DNA from: Viscum album
Lineage: Eukaryota; Streptophyta; Magnoliopsida; Santalales; Viscaceae
Direction: 5' to 3'
Assembly (NCBI GenBank): GCA_963277665.1
Contig: OY728122.1
Location: 2,129,100,024-2,129,164,023 of the forward strand
Length of the DNA: 64,000 bases
Shown: positions 62,301 to 64,000 of the stretch, in pieces
How positions within the stretch are numbered: the first letter of the stretch is position 1
Layout: the number at the start of each line of letters is the position of its first letter
The notes under the pieces: generated by a model
The model's input: the letters and a program-made list of their open reading frames with translations, nothing else
What the model was told of the DNA's origin: nothing
Databases searched by the model: none
Program-made: the position numbers and the translations under genes

Positions 62301-63857
62301 GAAAGCACCCAGTGATTCTATCAATGATGAGAATTGAGAAGGATCCAATCATATTAGACTTGATGAAGATTGACATGGGAATCATAAATAAGGGAACAAC
62401 ATAAATCCTTTCACAAATTATTTCTCATCTATCTATTTTGGAAAGGATAATTGATGCTCAAAAGGATGGTGTGGGAATTCTAGAAAAAGTAGAAGCTATC
62501 AAAAAAGGGTAATCCTCGGAGTTTAATGTTAAGGAAAAGGAATTGTGTGATTTGGGAAAAGACTATGTGTTCCATCAAGTCCGGAGCTGAAGAAGGAATT
62601 TTTGGATGATGCACATAGTTCAAATTTATCCATTCACCCAGGGAGCACAAATATGTAACAAGATCTCTGAGAAAACTTTTGGTGGGATAATATAAAGAAG
62701 GAGATTGTTGTTTATACATCAAAGTGCCTGGTGTGATAGCAAGTGAAAGAGGAGAGGAAGAAGTCTAAGGGGATGATGAAACCATTGCCCATACCAGAAT
62801 GGAAATGGCAGAACATCACCATGGACTTTGTCACTGGACTTTTGAGGACATCCAAAGGCAACAATGCAATCTGGGTTGTGGTGGATCGTTTTACAAATAC
62901 TGCACACTTCATTGCTATTCGAGAGGATTTCTCCTTGGATCAACTGGAACAGATATATATCAGGTAAGTGGTAAGGCTGCATGGATTACAACTATCTATT
63001 GTGTCTGACTGAGATCCAAGGTTCACCTCTACGTTTTGGAAGAGTCTTCAACATGCTCTGGATAATGAACTAAACTTCAGTACGATCTATCATCCTCAAA
63101 CTGATGGCCAATCCGAGCAGACTATCCAAACACTTGGGGACATGTTGAGAGTGTGCTCAATGGATATTAAAGGAGGATGAGATCAAAATATTTCTCTGGT
63201 TGAGTTCTCTTATAATAATATTTACCACTCGAGCATCCAAATGGAACCATATGTAGCCCTTTATGGGAAACGGTGAAGAGCACCAACATTTTGGGATGAG
63301 GTCGGTGAACGTAAGCTACTTGGACCGGAAATGGTCAAGGAAATGGTGGAGAAGGTGAAAACCATTTAGCAGCATATCAAGGAAGCCCAGAGTCGACAGA
63401 AGAGTTATGAAGATAATTGTCGATGAGACCCTGAGTTTAAAGTTGGAGACATGGTTTATCTATGCATATCTCCATGGAATAAGGTCATGTGGTTTGGAAA
63501 GAAAGGTATGTTAAGTCCAAGGTACATCGGCCCCTTCGAGATTATTGATCGTGTCGGGGCTGTTGCCTATCAACTAGTACTTCCACCTACCATGGACAAA
63601 TTACATGATGTCTTTCATGTATCCCTCTTAAGGACGTACATACTGGAACCATCACATGTACTCTCTTCTAAGGTGGTATTGTTGTAAGATGATATTTCTT
63701 ATGAGGAGAAACCAGTGAAGATCTTAGATCATAGAGAAAAAGTTCCATGAATTAAGACAATGCCCCCGTCAAGGTGTTGTGGCGAAACCACATGTTTGAA
63801 GAAGAGACTTGGGAATTGGAGGAAATGATGAAGATGAGTTACCCACATCTGTTTTAG
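59367..63857 (+). pseudogene. gag-pol: Family-B chromovirus gag-pol, broken
   Basis: Gag starts at MAGNRRTRANN (59367), shifts frame near 59545, and continues with FMRQRPPTFSGSSDP and EGEADQWW. Two knuckles are damaged: CCSFGSKGHLAINC near 60235 (Cys to Phe) and CYNCNEPGNFKISA near 60350 (His and last Cys lost). A second shift separates Gag from protease (60466-61050), whose FDSG site reads FYSG, losing the catalytic Asp. RT (61150-61700) keeps FIDDIL, but the MPFGLTNAP block reads [11 protein letters not shown]6 run (61663-61668) causes another shift before RNase H (61960-62300), where an in-frame stop follows KYIFT. Integrase (62580-63250) has MDFVTG, SD-stop-DPRF and DGQSEQT. The C-terminal DVFHVSLL block is near 63610, and the chromodomain (VLWRNHMFEEETWELEE), after a last shift, ends at the TAG at 63855. 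Not functional. Confidence 0.9.
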
Positions 63858-63890
63858 TGTGGTAAAAGGAACTTTTGAGGGGAAAATTTC

Positions 63891-63905
63891 CTAAGGGGGG
63901 AATAT
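63891..63905 (+). other. Polypurine tract
   Basis: CTAAGGGGGGAATAT directly before the TGTAATGACC 3' LTR start. Confidence 0.85.
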
Positions 63906-64000
63906 TGTAATGACCCAAAGTTTCATTAATGGAAATCCATCTTGATCTAATTAAATGTCTCTTTATAAAAAATTTCATCTTCTTTGGTTTTAGGTTAAGA
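63906..64000 (+). repeat. 3' LTR of the family-B element, first 95 bp
   Basis: TGTAATGACCCAAAGTTTC matches 56217 onward, continuing with minor differences through CTTGATCTAATTAAATG; cut by the window end. Confidence 0.85.

Larger units (their letters stand above)
56217..64000 (+). mobile_element. Tekay-like chromovirus, family B, 3' end outside window
   Basis: 5' LTR, primer site, gag-pol, polypurine tract and the first 95 bp of the 3' LTR, in order. The first 40 bp of the two LTRs differ at only a few sites. The LTR sequence differs from family A, but the coding domains are related. It inserted into the old copia-like LTR; the target duplication cannot be checked because the right end is missing. 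Confidence 0.9.

Overview
This window looks like nuclear intergenic DNA from a seed plant with a large, AT-rich genome. The evidence is chromodomain-bearing Ty3/gypsy retrotransposons with initiator-Met-type primer sites, a plant-type LINE ORF1 (DUF4283 plus CCHC), and a copia-like LTR with the plant-typical GGGGGTGAAT block. I found no host housekeeping gene, rRNA, tRNA, CRISPR array or bacterial-type operon. The species cannot be named from the sequence.

Layout. 1-3793: the 3' part of a long chromovirus (Tekay/Del-like) LTR, family A. Its end abuts the reverse transcriptase of a second, broken chromovirus (3794-6460), followed by that element's own 3' LTR (about 6497-8474). 8475-11978: AT-rich, no gene. 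11992-13913: a 1.9-kb insertion with perfect 13-bp target duplications that carries only a LINE-type ORF1. 13927-25205: AT-rich decayed DNA with an 11-unit, 16-bp minisatellite (20781-20956). 25206-25945: a heavily decayed minus-strand chromovirus integrase end next to a polypurine tract. 27390-56216: an old minus-strand copia-like element whose parts are split by younger insertions. Its 3' LTR is 27390-29562, its internal parts are 29563-31293 and 42967-44183, and its 5' LTR stub is 56042-56216.

Three Tekay-like elements sit inside that old element. One is a plus-strand family-A copy (31294-42961, perfect 5-bp target duplication, badly decayed). The second is a much younger minus-strand family-A copy (44184-55992, LTRs nearly identical, gag-pol in one frame apart from point stops and one frameshift). 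The third is a plus-strand family-B copy (56217 to beyond the window end, its 3' LTR beginning at 63906).

Working together: each chromovirus had an LTR promoter, a tRNA-primed minus-strand start, gag, protease, RT, RNase H, integrase, chromodomain and a polypurine tract. All copies here are disabled by stops or frameshifts, and the copy at 44184-55992 is the least damaged. The most unusual structures are the nested stack, stem-loops in the family-A LTR whose arms change sequence while keeping pairing, the ORF1-only LINE derivative, and a coiled-coil reading frame with an intron-like gap inside the pol-less copia-like element.
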